61,029 bases of DNA from an uncultured Gammaproteobacteria bacterium (GCA_913020145.1 CAJWAI010000004.1:1-61029), one strand, 5' to 3'; positions 47,656-57,031 are shown, counted from the first letter of the stretch. Numbers and translations are program-made. Notes: generated from the letters alone by a model not told the origin.

Positions 47656-48872
47656 CCAAAAATTGCTCTTAATTTGTTTCGGTCAGATTCATAGTATTTG
47701 CCAGCCAAATAATAAAATATTGGCCCTAGTACCAAAAACATAACACTAAAACCAACAAGCAGAAGAGTATATGGATTTTCGACTCCTTGTGAAATTAGAT
47801 TATCGGAAAGCATACCCATTAATAGTGACCCAGGAACAATTCCAAGCATATTTAAACAAAGGAGTAGGAATGCCACAACTGTACCTCTTATTGAAGGAGG
47901 CACTAATTCCTGAACTACTGCTAGCACAGGACCATAAAAACAACCCAAGCTAAAAGCTGAACTACACACCCCAACCCAGAAAAGAATAGTGTCTGTTTCC
48001 AAATACCTAGTGAATGCTAAAGGCATCATGATTAAAGTTAAGATGAATAAGAACCAAGTCCGAGGGAACCTAAATTTTTTGAGTGCCCAATCACTCATAA
48101 TGCCACCAAAAAGACTTCCAAGAACACCAAAGAAGACAAAAATCCAACCATTAATTTGGGCAAAAGAGTTTGCGTTGAATCCTTTGTCTTCTACTGCCCA
48201 GATTACATCAAACTGTGCAGCCCCTAAGACTACGTGGTAAAGAGTACCAGCCAGGATAGTGAAAACCAATGATTTGGATGTTAATAGAACTTTTCCGAGG
48301 AGAGAGATTATCTGCCAAAAGGATCTTGTATCGTTTGTAGCAACTTGATTCCGTCTTGGAGTATCTTTTATAAAAAGCATACCTAGACCAAGGACCAAAC
48401 CAAGAAAACCAAGAAGGTAAAAGCAGCCTCGCCAACCAATGAGTGGCTCAATATATCCAGCTATAATTAGGCTAAAACCCACACCAACAGGAACACCTAG
48501 ATAATAAAAACCTGCAGCAAAACCAAGTCTTTTTTGTTCATATCGATCTGACAAGATTGACATTGTGGTAGGTGTTATAGCTGATTCACCAACTCCGATA
48601 AATAGTCTTGGTATTGCAAGTGTTACAAAATTTTTAGCTAATCCTGATACAGCTGTAAAAGCACTCCAAAGTATGACACCAATACCAATAATTTTTGTTC
48701 TGTTATATCTATCTGCTAAAGTTCCTACAAATAGGCCTGCTATGGTGTAAAAGAAAATGAAGACGACGCCTGTCAAAAGACCAATTTCGGTATTTGTTAA
48801 ATCAAGGTCTCTTTTCAAGAAAGGGGCAAAACTTGATATGAACTGACGATCAACAAAATTTATAACATTCAA
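47652..48872 (-). CDS. MFS transporter (start probably upstream of the first TTG)
   Basis: The protein, 406 aa from TTG 48872, is a 12-helix major facilitator of the Spinster/ExuT-like group, with NFVDRQFI at the end of helix 1, GTLADRYNRTKIIGIG (motif A) and GVGESAITPTTMSILSDRYEQKRLGFAAGFY. From this start the first helix is cut short. The frame is open for 16 more codons, adding IILNLKNTSFLIFVTI, which completes helix 1, but no ATG, GTG or TTG is found there. It follows the nitronate monooxygenase-like gene directly and probably moves a substrate or product of the carboxylase pathway. Confidence 0.87.
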   Translation of the reverse strand: MNVINFVDRQFISSFAPFLKRDLDLTNTEIGLLTGVVFIFFYTIAGLFVGTLADRYNRTKIIGIGVILWSAFTAVSGLAKNFVTLAIPRLFIGVGESAITPTTMSILSDRYEQKRLGFAAGFYYLGVPVGVGFSLIIAGYIEPLIGWRGCFYLLGFLGLVLGLGMLFIKDTPRRNQVATNDTRSFWQIISLLGKVLLTSKSLVFTILAGTLYHVVLGAAQFDVIWAVEDKGFNANSFAQINGWIFVFFGVLGSLFGGIMSDWALKKFRFPRTWFLFILTLIMMPLAFTRYLETDTILFWVGVCSSAFSLGCFYGPVLAVVQELVPPSIRGTVVAFLLLCLNMLGIVPGSLLMGMLSDNLISQGVENPYTLLLVGFSVMFLVLGPIFYYLAGKYYESDRNKLRAIFG

Positions 48873-48920
48873 GATTGTTACAAAAATTAAGAAAGATGTA
48901 TTTTTCAGATTTAAAATAAT

Positions 48921-50057
48921 CTACTCCATAAAGCTATTCAGTCTTTCATAGGCTTCAATAAATTCTTCTTTAAACTTTTGTACTGTTTGCCCAGCTGTAA
49001 TTTTTTCATCAACTAAGCCAATTCCTTGTCCAACCCAGTAGGTAGCTAGTTTTTTTGCTCCCTCATGATCAACTTCAGCTGCCTTGTTAATTTTATCAAG
49101 TGCAGGTTCACTAACCATGGTCTGTAAAGGCATAGGTAATGGATCTGGAGCTCCATCAGATTCCCATGCATCTGTCCAATCAGATTGTAGTTGTCTTGAA
49201 TGTTTGCCAGTTCTACTCCTCGAGCGAACTGTTTCTTTTGAAGTTGCTGCTAACATTTTTTCTTTTACGACTTCAGAAGTTTCAGCTTCGGATGTTGTTA
49301 AAAATACGGAAGCACACCATGCGCCTGATGCACCCATTGCCATGGCGCCAGCCATTTGTTCTCCTGTGCATATCCCTCCAGCAGCGAGTATTGGAACTTC
49401 TCTCATTCCTTTAGTTGCTCGATGAACTTCTGGAACAAGAACCATAGTCGAGACACTTCCACAGTGACCACCACCTTCTGTTCCTGAGACTACAAGAATA
49501 TCTACACCAGCTTCAACTTGTTTTACGGCGTGTTCTTTTGCTCCGACTAGAGCAGCAACAGGTACATTATTTTCTTTGCATAAATCAAGCATCCATTTAG
49601 GAGGCACACCTAAGGCATTTGCATAAAGCTTCACTCCATGATCAAAACCTATTTGTAACATTTTTGTTGCGCCTTCCTCTTTCATATTAGCCCCCCAGTT
49701 TGAGTAGTCAGTTGTTTGTTCTCTTAATTCCTCACCATCCAGATCATATTTGTTTAAAACATCAGCTCTAAAATCCCTATGTTCTTGTGGAATCATTGCA
49801 GCAAGATCATTTGGATCGATACTACCCTCTTTTCCTACAAATTTATTCGGTACCAATAGGTCAAGACCATAAGGCTTACCATCAACATTCTCATCAATCC
49901 AACTAAGCTCTTGTTCAAGAATTTCAGGAGTCATGCCGACCGCACCCAAGACTCCCATGCCTCCAGCTTTTGAAACTTGAGCAACAACATCTTTGCAATG
50001 ACTAAATGCAACAAGAGGAAACTCAATTCCTAGAATTTCAGATATTTTTGAATTCAT
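48921..50057 (-). CDS. Nitronate monooxygenase (NPD)-family FMN enzyme
   Basis: The 378-aa TIM-barrel flavoprotein has the NPD signatures: PLVAFSHCKDVVAQVSKAGGMGVLGA at the N-terminus, VVSGTEGGGHCGSVSTMVLVPEV and AAGGICTGEQMAGAMAMGASGAWCASVFL. A C-terminal extension with YWVGQGIGLVDE is common in the family. Despite the name, many members oxidise other substrates. A GGGGGA ribosome-binding site lies in a possible small hairpin (AAATC/GATTT) before the ATG. It probably belongs with the upstream carboxylase operon or has its own promoter. Confidence 0.9.
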   Translation of the reverse strand: MNSKISEILGIEFPLVAFSHCKDVVAQVSKAGGMGVLGAVGMTPEILEQELSWIDENVDGKPYGLDLLVPNKFVGKEGSIDPNDLAAMIPQEHRDFRADVLNKYDLDGEELREQTTDYSNWGANMKEEGATKMLQIGFDHGVKLYANALGVPPKWMLDLCKENNVPVAALVGAKEHAVKQVEAGVDILVVSGTEGGGHCGSVSTMVLVPEVHRATKGMREVPILAAGGICTGEQMAGAMAMGASGAWCASVFLTTSEAETSEVVKEKMLAATSKETVRSRSRTGKHSRQLQSDWTDAWESDGAPDPLPMPLQTMVSEPALDKINKAAEVDHEGAKKLATYWVGQGIGLVDEKITAGQTVQKFKEEFIEAYERLNSFME

Positions 50058-50123
50058 TTTTAAAAAATCCCCCGATTTCTGTGGCTTTTCTTGCGTTATG
50101 TTTAGGCCACCTAATAATTATCT

Positions 50124-50129
50124 ATTATA
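50124..50129 (-). promoter_or_regulatory. Candidate -10 box for the nitronate monooxygenase-MFS pair
   Basis: A reverse-strand TATAAT sits in the 106-bp gap after the enoyl-CoA hydratase gene, about 66 bp before the next start codon. No convincing -35 is seen. A GTGGC...GCCAC inverted repeat with a 19-nt loop lies in the would-be leader. Confidence 0.3.
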
Positions 50130-50163
50130 GCTTAATATTGCTCAGTGAAATTTGGATATATGC

Positions 50164-50949
50164 CTATTTCCAGTTAGGTTTTCTTTTTTCTAGAAAGGCA
50201 GTAATACCTTCCTTTGCTTCTTCACTTTGAATGCTCTCACCAATCTCTTTTTCAAGAAATTCCATGGATTTTTCAAAGTCATCAAATTCCTGATTGTTAT
50301 AAGCATTCAAACCCTTTTTCATTGCATTAGGTGGAAGATTTGAAAGATCATTCACTACATTATCAACATAGCTTGAAAAATCATTTTTATTTAGAGCAGC
50401 ATTAATTAGCCCAGTTCTCTGAGCCTCATCAGCTTCTATTGGTTCTCCTCTCATAATCAAGTCAAGACCATCTCTTTTTGGCATAACTCTAAATAGACCA
50501 GCCATTACCATAAATGGCCATATTCCTCGTTTTATTTCAGGCGCGGTGAAAGTAACATTATCCAAAGCATATGCATGTGATGAATTGCATACCAAAAGTA
50601 ATGCACCTGCATAAACATTACCCTCTATTCTGCAAACAACAGGTTTGCATAAAGACCTTAGTTTCTTAACTACATCTGCAATAGTGCCTTTCATATCTGG
50701 AATTGTTTCATTTTCTTCTCCAGACATTGTTTGCAAATCACCTCCGGCACAAAAAACATCTCCTTCCGCACTGATTTCAAGGGCTCTTACATCATCTTTA
50801 TTATTTGCATAATCCAAAACATAAAGTAATTCATTGGTCATTACTGGATTAATGGCATTTTTCTTTTGGGGACGATTGAGTTTTATAAAAAGTTTATTTT
50901 CATCCTGATTAATTAGAAGTGTCTTGAACTCAGTATTATTTATTTCCAT
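50164..50949 (-). CDS. Enoyl-CoA hydratase/isomerase-family protein
   Basis: The 261-aa crotonase-fold protein has the CoA-binding NRPQKKNAINPVM and oxyanion segment VFCAGGDLQTM (65-75). Of the two catalytic glutamates of rat enoyl-CoA hydratase, the second is kept (E138 in APEIKRG) but the position in the GGGCE segment is not Glu (NVYAGALLLVC). By context after AtuA it may act on the carboxylated enoyl-CoA, like AtuE, but the changed residue makes the reaction uncertain. It is separated from the AtuA-like gene by 1 nt. Confidence 0.88.
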   Translation of the reverse strand: MEINNTEFKTLLINQDENKLFIKLNRPQKKNAINPVMTNELLYVLDYANNKDDVRALEISAEGDVFCAGGDLQTMSGEENETIPDMKGTIADVVKKLRSLCKPVVCRIEGNVYAGALLLVCNSSHAYALDNVTFTAPEIKRGIWPFMVMAGLFRVMPKRDGLDLIMRGEPIEADEAQRTGLINAALNKNDFSSYVDNVVNDLSNLPPNAMKKGLNAYNNQEFDDFEKSMEFLEKEIGESIQSEEAKEGITAFLEKRKPNWK

Positions 50950-50950
50950 G

Positions 50951-52714
50951 CTATTTGTTTAATAGAGCATTCGGACAGCTAATTATTTTTGCGCCTAGAT
51001 ATTCACCAAGTGACTTTGCTTGGCCATCCTTTCTATTGTTTGATGATACCCCATTCTCAAGCAAACCTCTAACGTAGAAATTTAGAGATTTTATGTTTGG
51101 TAATTCATATCTTTCAATTTCAAAATCATGCAAATCTGGTAATAACTCTTTAAGTTTTTTCACACTTAAAAAATGGTAGAGATATCTATATGCATTTTCA
51201 TTTTTTGCCCAGACACCGAGATTTGCACAGCCACCTTTATCACCAGATCTTGTTCCAAAAATACGACCAAATTCAATCTCAGACATCTCACTATCTGGAA
51301 GAGGCTCAACTTCTGCAACAATATCTATTTTATTTTTTGAATCTTCAAATTTTTCTCTCTCAATGACTGTTTTTTTGCCATTGAAGTGTAGACACTCATT
51401 AATTTTCACACTATCCACTAACGCTGGCCAGTAAGATATAAAGGGTGTGCCTTGTTTGATGTCACTCTGCGTTGTCCAGCCAGGGTAATTTGCTAAAGCA
51501 AGCTCAACTATTTTGGCACTAAATATTCTTCCAACTATCTCAGGATCTTTTGATTTAACTACAATTTTTAAAGTTGCCATAGCTTCTTCATTAGTTTGAG
51601 GATTTTCCTTATCTGTTCTGAAAAGCTGTATAGAAACATTATCAAAATTCTCTTTTCCACCCAGAGATCGAAAGAGTTCATCGGTAAAGACTTTTGCTTT
51701 TTCGGATATATCTAATCCTGTTATGACTAATTCCATTCCATTTTTATACCCACCCGATAAGTTCATACATACTTTGTGCGTTGATGGAGGAGGACTACCT
51801 TTTATATCTGAAATATATACACGATCTTTACCAACTTCATCTATTTTTAACGTATCAAAGTGGGAAATAACATCAGGGTTTAAATAATCCGGAGATGAAA
51901 TTTCATAAAGCAATTGAGCAGTTACAGTTCCAGTAGACACAAGTCCACCTGTATTCTCATGTTTGGTGATATAAAAACTTCCATCCTCTTTTATTTCAGC
52001 AATTGGATAGCCAATATTTTCGAAACTTGGAACTTCTTTAAAAAACGAGTAGTTTCCACCTGTTGCTTGAGCGCCACATTCAATAATATGTCCAGCAGCT
52101 AATGCACCTGCGAGCTTATCAAAATCATTCTTGTCCCAGTTAAACTTCCATGCAGCTGGACCCATGACTACTGCTGCATCTGTTACCCTTGGACAAATTA
52201 CTATATCAGCACCTTGATCAAGAGCTTCCTTTATTCCCCAACACCCTAAATAGGCATTAGCAGACAGAGGAGGCATATTTTGTTCAAAAAAATTCTCCCC
52301 CGTATCAATGTTAGTTAATTTTTCTCCAGAATCTTTTAGTTCATCAAGTCGAGGCATTAAGTCATCACCATCTATGTAAGCAACTTTTAAATCTAGATTC
52401 ATAGCATTAAGCATTTCTTTAGTATCTTCTGCCATGCTTTTAGGGTTAAGGCCTCCAGCATTTGAAACTATTTTTATATTTTTTTCTGCACAAGTATTTG
52501 CAACCTCTTTAAGTTGCTTCATGAATGTTCCTACATAGCCAGCTTTTTCACCTCTTTGCATTTTCTGGCTAAATAAGATTGCCATAGTCAATTCTGCAAG
52601 ATAGTCACCAGTTAGAACGTCAATTGGACCACCTTCAACCATTTCTTTTGCAGCGGATAATTTATCACCATAAAACCCACTACAATTTCCAATTCTTATG
52701 ATATTCTCATCCAT
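50951..52714 (-). CDS. AtuA-family (DUF1446) protein
   Basis: The 587-aa protein matches AtuA of the acyclic terpene utilization system: N-terminal RIGNCSGFYGDKLSAAKEM, DVLTGDYLAELTMAILF and AGGLNPKSMAEDTKEM, then CPRVTDAAVVMGPAAWKFNWD, SGGYKNGMELVITG and a C-terminal FGRIFGTRSGDKGGCANLGVWA domain. Its biochemical role is not established; AtuA is required for citronellol growth in Pseudomonas. It sits 4 nt after the carboxylase alpha gene, as a regular part of this operon. Confidence 0.9.
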   Translation of the reverse strand: MDENIIRIGNCSGFYGDKLSAAKEMVEGGPIDVLTGDYLAELTMAILFSQKMQRGEKAGYVGTFMKQLKEVANTCAEKNIKIVSNAGGLNPKSMAEDTKEMLNAMNLDLKVAYIDGDDLMPRLDELKDSGEKLTNIDTGENFFEQNMPPLSANAYLGCWGIKEALDQGADIVICPRVTDAAVVMGPAAWKFNWDKNDFDKLAGALAAGHIIECGAQATGGNYSFFKEVPSFENIGYPIAEIKEDGSFYITKHENTGGLVSTGTVTAQLLYEISSPDYLNPDVISHFDTLKIDEVGKDRVYISDIKGSPPPSTHKVCMNLSGGYKNGMELVITGLDISEKAKVFTDELFRSLGGKENFDNVSIQLFRTDKENPQTNEEAMATLKIVVKSKDPEIVGRIFSAKIVELALANYPGWTTQSDIKQGTPFISYWPALVDSVKINECLHFNGKKTVIEREKFEDSKNKIDIVAEVEPLPDSEMSEIEFGRIFGTRSGDKGGCANLGVWAKNENAYRYLYHFLSVKKLKELLPDLHDFEIERYELPNIKSLNFYVRGLLENGVSSNNRKDGQAKSLGEYLGAKIISCPNALLNK

Positions 52715-52718
52715 ATCT

Positions 52719-54656
52719 TTATTCTATCTTCATTAGATCACTGCCGCTCTGAACTTGCTCACCAGTTTTTACATAAAGTTCAACAACTTTACCATCAGAA
52801 GTTGCTTTAATTGTATGCTCCATCTTCATAGCTTCTAGGATTAATAAGGTTTCACCTGCTTTGACGTCAGCACCTTTTTTTACATTTATATTGAGAATTT
52901 TTCCAGGCATAGGAGCAGTTAGACTGCCTTCTATAATTATCTCATTTGGATCTAAGAATTTAGGCAGCACTTTAAATACTAAATCACCCGAACCACTATT
53001 AATTGTTATCTCATCATGAAAACAGCTTATAAAAGCCTTTATAACTATACCGTCTATTTCACAATGAATATGTTCTTCATCAACTGAAATAATTAATACA
53101 CTTGAAGTGGATAGCCTTTTAAAATGTTCTCGATGTATTTGAATATGATTATTGTTATTCTCATATTGGAATTTGTATTCTTCATCGTTGAATTCAAATA
53201 TTATGTCTTGTTTTGGGAGAATGCCATTAGTCCAGTTTCTAGGTAAAAAATATAATTTCTTGTTATCTTTTTTATTGTGTTCTTGTAACCATAAAGCTGA
53301 TGCCTTCATTGCGTTATCTAGAAGTTTTTTGTCGACAGCCTTAAAAAGTTTCTTATGTTCTCTTGGAATAAAATCAGATGTGGTTTTTCCTTTTAAGAAA
53401 GAATTGTTTTCTAAGCACTGCACTAGAAAGTCTTTATTTGTTTTTATTCCTGATAGGTGAGTCGATCTCAATTCTTTAGCAAGAAGTCTTGCAGATTGTT
53501 CTCTTGTTTCGCCTATCGCAATTACTTTAGCAAGCATAGGATCATAATCAGGTGTTATTTTGTCTCCAGTTGCTATCCCAGTGTCCCATCTTATTCCTTT
53601 ATTATTTGAGCAAGACAATTTATTAATTGAACCAATCTCTGGCAAGAAATCATTTTCAGGATTTTCTGCGTAGAGTCTAGCTTCAATTGCATGACCATTA
53701 AACTCAATATCTTCCTGTAAAAAATCTAGCTTCTTGCCTGAAGCTATTTTGATTTGTTCTTTTACTAAATCAATGCCAGTTACTTCTTCTGTTACTGGGT
53801 GCTCAACTTGAAGTCTTGTGTTTACTTCTAGAAACCAGAACTCATTGGTATCTTCATCAAATAGGAATTCTACTGTTCCAGCTGATTTATAGTCTAATTT
53901 CTTAGCAAGCTTAACCGCAGTAGAGGTGATATCTTGTCTTATTTTGTTAGTAAGCCTAGAAGAAGGAGACTCTTCAATAATTTTTTGGTGTCTTCTTTGT
54001 ATTGAACATTCTCGTTCACCAAGGTGGATAACGTTACCAAAGTTATCACCTAATATTTGAACCTCTATATGCCTAGAATGCTGAATATACTTTTCTAAAA
54101 ATACTCTATCATCACCAAAACTAGATTTTGCTTCTCTTTTCGCCGCAACGACGGCATCATTAAGTTCTTTTTCAGTCTTAACTATTCTCATTCCTTTCCC
54201 ACCGCCACCTGCAGAAGCTTTTACTAGAATAGGAAAGCCAATTTTTTTTGCATCGGATACTTTAGATGTTTTTTGAAGTGTAGGTATATTCTGTTTTATG
54301 CAAAAATCCTTAGAGTTAATTTTGTCCCCCATTAAGCTTATGGTTTCGGCATCAGGACCTATCCATACAATTTTTTGATCCTTAGCTTTTTTGCAGAAGT
54401 CTGCATTTTCAGATAGAAAACCATAACCTGGGTGTATAGCGTCTACTTTTAATTCTTTAGCTTTATTTATTATTGTTTCTTGATCTAAATACCCATTTGG
54501 AAGAAGGAATGATTCATCAGCTTCTTTGACAAATAGTGAATTTCTATCAGCTTCTGAATGCATTGCAATTGCATCCATGCCAAGCTCTTTAATGGTTCTG
54601 AAAATTCTTCTCGCTATTTCACCCCTATTGGCAACTAGTATTTTTTTAAGCTTCAC
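52719..54656 (-). CDS. Acyl-CoA carboxylase alpha subunit (biotin carboxylase + BCCP)
   Basis: The 645-aa subunit has a biotin carboxylase domain (about 1-450) with KILVANRGEIA, the ATP-grasp KASAGGGGKGMRI and EVNTRLQVEHPVTE, a BT-like middle region, and a C-terminal biotinyl domain with the target lysine K611 in EAMKMEH. Such alpha subunits serve 3-methylcrotonyl-, geranyl- or propionyl-CoA carboxylases. With AtuA next to it, a geranyl-CoA-type or related branched substrate is the best guess, not proven. It overlaps the beta subunit gene by 4 nt. Confidence 0.95.
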   Translation of the reverse strand: MKLKKILVANRGEIARRIFRTIKELGMDAIAMHSEADRNSLFVKEADESFLLPNGYLDQETIINKAKELKVDAIHPGYGFLSENADFCKKAKDQKIVWIGPDAETISLMGDKINSKDFCIKQNIPTLQKTSKVSDAKKIGFPILVKASAGGGGKGMRIVKTEKELNDAVVAAKREAKSSFGDDRVFLEKYIQHSRHIEVQILGDNFGNVIHLGERECSIQRRHQKIIEESPSSRLTNKIRQDITSTAVKLAKKLDYKSAGTVEFLFDEDTNEFWFLEVNTRLQVEHPVTEEVTGIDLVKEQIKIASGKKLDFLQEDIEFNGHAIEARLYAENPENDFLPEIGSINKLSCSNNKGIRWDTGIATGDKITPDYDPMLAKVIAIGETREQSARLLAKELRSTHLSGIKTNKDFLVQCLENNSFLKGKTTSDFIPREHKKLFKAVDKKLLDNAMKASALWLQEHNKKDNKKLYFLPRNWTNGILPKQDIIFEFNDEEYKFQYENNNNHIQIHREHFKRLSTSSVLIISVDEEHIHCEIDGIVIKAFISCFHDEITINSGSGDLVFKVLPKFLDPNEIIIEGSLTAPMPGKILNINVKKGADVKAGETLLILEAMKMEHTIKATSDGKVVELYVKTGEQVQSGSDLMKIE

Positions 54657-56302
54657 AGTCTAAATACCCCATAGCCTTTTGCTCCCTTTACTTCATTGTT
54701 ATCCACAACAGACAAACAGAACCCTAAAACATTCCTAGTGTCCCTAGGATCTATAATTCCATCATCAGTAACCATACTGCTTGCAGATAGAGCGAGAGAC
54801 TCTTTTTCAGCAGCAGCTTCTATTAGTTCTACTAGTTGTTTATCTAATTTTTCATCAAATTTTTCTCCCTTTCTTTTTGCTTTAGCTCTTCTTACTAGAG
54901 ACATGACCCCTGCAAACTGTTTAGGACCCATTACTGCTACCTTGGCAGTTGGCCATGCAAATATAAATCTATTGTTAAAAGCTCTCCCAGACATCGCATA
55001 AGTTCCAGCACCATAGGATGCACCTACTACAAAAGTAATATGTGGCACTGTTGAATTTGAAACAGCATTAACCATTTGTGAGCCTTTTTTAATTATTGCT
55101 TGTCTCTCATATTCCTTTCCAACTAGAAATCCAGTGACATTATGCAAGAAAACTAAAGGAGTGCTTGTTTGGTTGCATAGTTGTATAAATGATGCAGATT
55201 TCTCTGCAGTTTCTGGATAGATAGGCCCATTATTGCCAAGTATTCCTATCGGATACCCAAAAACATTTGCCCACCCACAGACCATTGTTGATCCATACAA
55301 AGGTTTAAATTCCTCAAACCTTGAATCGTCTACGAATCTCATGATGACCTCTCTTATGTCAACTTGTTCTCTTAAATCTTCATTAAACAATCCAAGCAAA
55401 GCTTCAGAATCATGTTTAGGTTCCTTATATTGCCTTAAATCAAAATTGCTTCTCTTTACTAAATTCAAATGATTCACAACATTTCTGCATATTCTTAGAG
55501 CATCCATCTCATCTTCAGCAAGGTAATCAGAAAATCCTGAAACTTCTGAATGCATTTTTGCTCCACCTAAACTTTCATCATCAGATATCTCTCCTGTTGC
55601 CATTTGTACAAGGGGAGGGCCACCAAGAAAAACTTTCGACTGGTTTTTAATAAAAATGTTGTAGTCTGACATTCCGGGTTGATAAGCTCCACCAGCTGTT
55701 GAAGAACCAAACACCAAAGATATTACAGGGATTTTTAATTTAGACAGTTCTGTCATTTCATAAAAAGATCTGCCTGAATCTGCAAAGTGAGGATATTGTA
55801 ATTGCCTAACTAAATTTTGGCTTGTATCTGCAGTCGCTCCTCGAAGGTCGGCACCTGCTGATTCAACAAAATTTATAAATGGAATTCTATTCTCTCTAGC
55901 TATTTCTATGCATCTCATCCATTTTTCTTGTACATAGACTGTCATTGCTCCACCTAGTACTGATGGATCATTAGCAAAAATGACACATTCCTTGTCAGCC
56001 ACCAAACCTATACCTGCAACACAACCACCACCGACGGTATAAGTGGTTCCATATGCTGCATATGGGGAGATCTCTAAAAAAGGCGTATCAGGATCAAGTA
56101 AATTTTTTATTCTTTGACGCACTGGCATTTTTCCTCTAGCTGCAAGACGATCAAGATGGTACTGCCCACCCCCTAATTCAGCTTCATTGAGTAAAGAATT
56201 TAGATGTTCAATCTTTTCTAACATCATTTCTTTATTCTTCAGAAAGCTGTCTGAATCAAGATTTAAATTGCTCTTTAACTGTGGTGCGATGTTCTTATAC
56301 AT
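54653..56302 (-). CDS. Acyl-CoA carboxylase beta subunit (carboxyltransferase)
   Basis: The 549-aa carboxyltransferase has the N- and C-domains of the MCC/GCC beta family: LDRLAARGKMPVRQRI, VESAGADLRG, GSSTAGGAYQPGMSDY and the acyl-CoA oxyanion region GNNGPIYPETAEKSASFIQLC, HNVTGFLVGKEYER and AMSGRAFNNRF. The GSSTAGGAYQPGMSDY and SAGADL segments differ from those of typical MCC (GSCTAGGAYVPAM, SGGANLPRQ) and are closer to AtuC-like proteins as I recall them. It leads the operon downstream of a promoter with a palindrome over the -35. Confidence 0.92.
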   Translation of the reverse strand: MYKNIAPQLKSNLNLDSDSFLKNKEMMLEKIEHLNSLLNEAELGGGQYHLDRLAARGKMPVRQRIKNLLDPDTPFLEISPYAAYGTTYTVGGGCVAGIGLVADKECVIFANDPSVLGGAMTVYVQEKWMRCIEIARENRIPFINFVESAGADLRGATADTSQNLVRQLQYPHFADSGRSFYEMTELSKLKIPVISLVFGSSTAGGAYQPGMSDYNIFIKNQSKVFLGGPPLVQMATGEISDDESLGGAKMHSEVSGFSDYLAEDEMDALRICRNVVNHLNLVKRSNFDLRQYKEPKHDSEALLGLFNEDLREQVDIREVIMRFVDDSRFEEFKPLYGSTMVCGWANVFGYPIGILGNNGPIYPETAEKSASFIQLCNQTSTPLVFLHNVTGFLVGKEYERQAIIKKGSQMVNAVSNSTVPHITFVVGASYGAGTYAMSGRAFNNRFIFAWPTAKVAVMGPKQFAGVMSLVRRAKAKRKGEKFDEKLDKQLVELIEAAAEKESLALSASSMVTDDGIIDPRDTRNVLGFCLSVVDNNEVKGAKGYGVFRL

Positions 56303-56314
56303 AACTTTTTAGAT

Positions 56315-56348
56315 ATTATAGATTAAAATGCTTGATTTTCTAGAAAAT
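56315..56348 (-). promoter_or_regulatory. Carboxylase operon promoter with palindromic operator
   Basis: A reverse-strand TATAAT (56320-56315) lies 12 bp before the carboxyltransferase start codon. The position of its -35 (56343-56338, 17-bp spacer) falls inside the 14-bp perfect palindrome ATTTTCTAGAAAAT (56335-56348). This arrangement, a palindrome over the -35, is typical of repressor binding. The remaining part of the 84-bp gap is AT-rich with no other element seen. Confidence 0.45.
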
Positions 56349-56386
56349 TATTATTTCTAACTTCGCATAATATTGCACATTGAAAA

Positions 56387-57007
56387 TTATGTTTTTTGCT
56401 CAAATTTATAAGATGACGCTATTTTGAAAGCTTCTCTTTCAAAAAGCATATCTGTCCATCTTTTAATATTTGGTTTAAAGGCCTGATGAATTTCTAATGA
56501 TTTAGCTAGGTTGATAGCATAACTTACACATATATCAGCAATTGTGAATCTATTGCTACATAGATACTCTCTGTCTTCCAAACTTGACTCTAAAAGCTTT
56601 AGTCTTGAAACAAACCACCTGCTATAACCTTCAATTGCTGCATCGGCAACGCCTGGCTCCTGAAATTTATATCTTAAAACTACAGTCTGAGGAAAGGTTA
56701 GGGTAGCATCAGCATGAAATAGCCAGTTTAAATAATTTGGATAATCTTCTTCATCTGGCATGACTTTAAGGTCAGTTGGCCCATATCTATCTACAAAATA
56801 CTGACACATAGCAACAGACTCAGTCATTTTGATATCTCCATCGATCATATAGGGTACAGTCCCAAGCATGTTTACATCTAGATATTCTTTCATAAAGACT
56901 CTTGGAGGGAAGGGCATCATTTCAAGATCGAAATCTAAGCCCATTTCTTCAGCTGTCCATATTGGTCTTACTGCTCTTGAATTTTCGGTTCCGTAAATTT
57001 TAATCAT
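56387..57007 (-). CDS. Glutathione S-transferase-family protein
   Basis: The 206-aa protein has an N-terminal thioredoxin-like domain (IKIYGTENSRAVRPIWTAEEMGL..., with GTVPYMIDGDIKMTESVAMCQYF, where P and ES contact glutathione) and an all-helical C-terminal domain. The active-site residue is Ser10 or nearby. The SRAVRPIW start differs from classical classes. It is flanked by its own -10 (TATAAT, 57028-57023 on the reverse strand) and a hairpin at the end of birA. Substrate unknown. Confidence 0.87.
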   Translation of the reverse strand: MIKIYGTENSRAVRPIWTAEEMGLDFDLEMMPFPPRVFMKEYLDVNMLGTVPYMIDGDIKMTESVAMCQYFVDRYGPTDLKVMPDEEDYPNYLNWLFHADATLTFPQTVVLRYKFQEPGVADAAIEGYSRWFVSRLKLLESSLEDREYLCSNRFTIADICVSYAINLAKSLEIHQAFKPNIKRWTDMLFEREAFKIASSYKFEQKT

Positions 57008-57031
57008 GATTTCTGCTACTTAATTATAATT

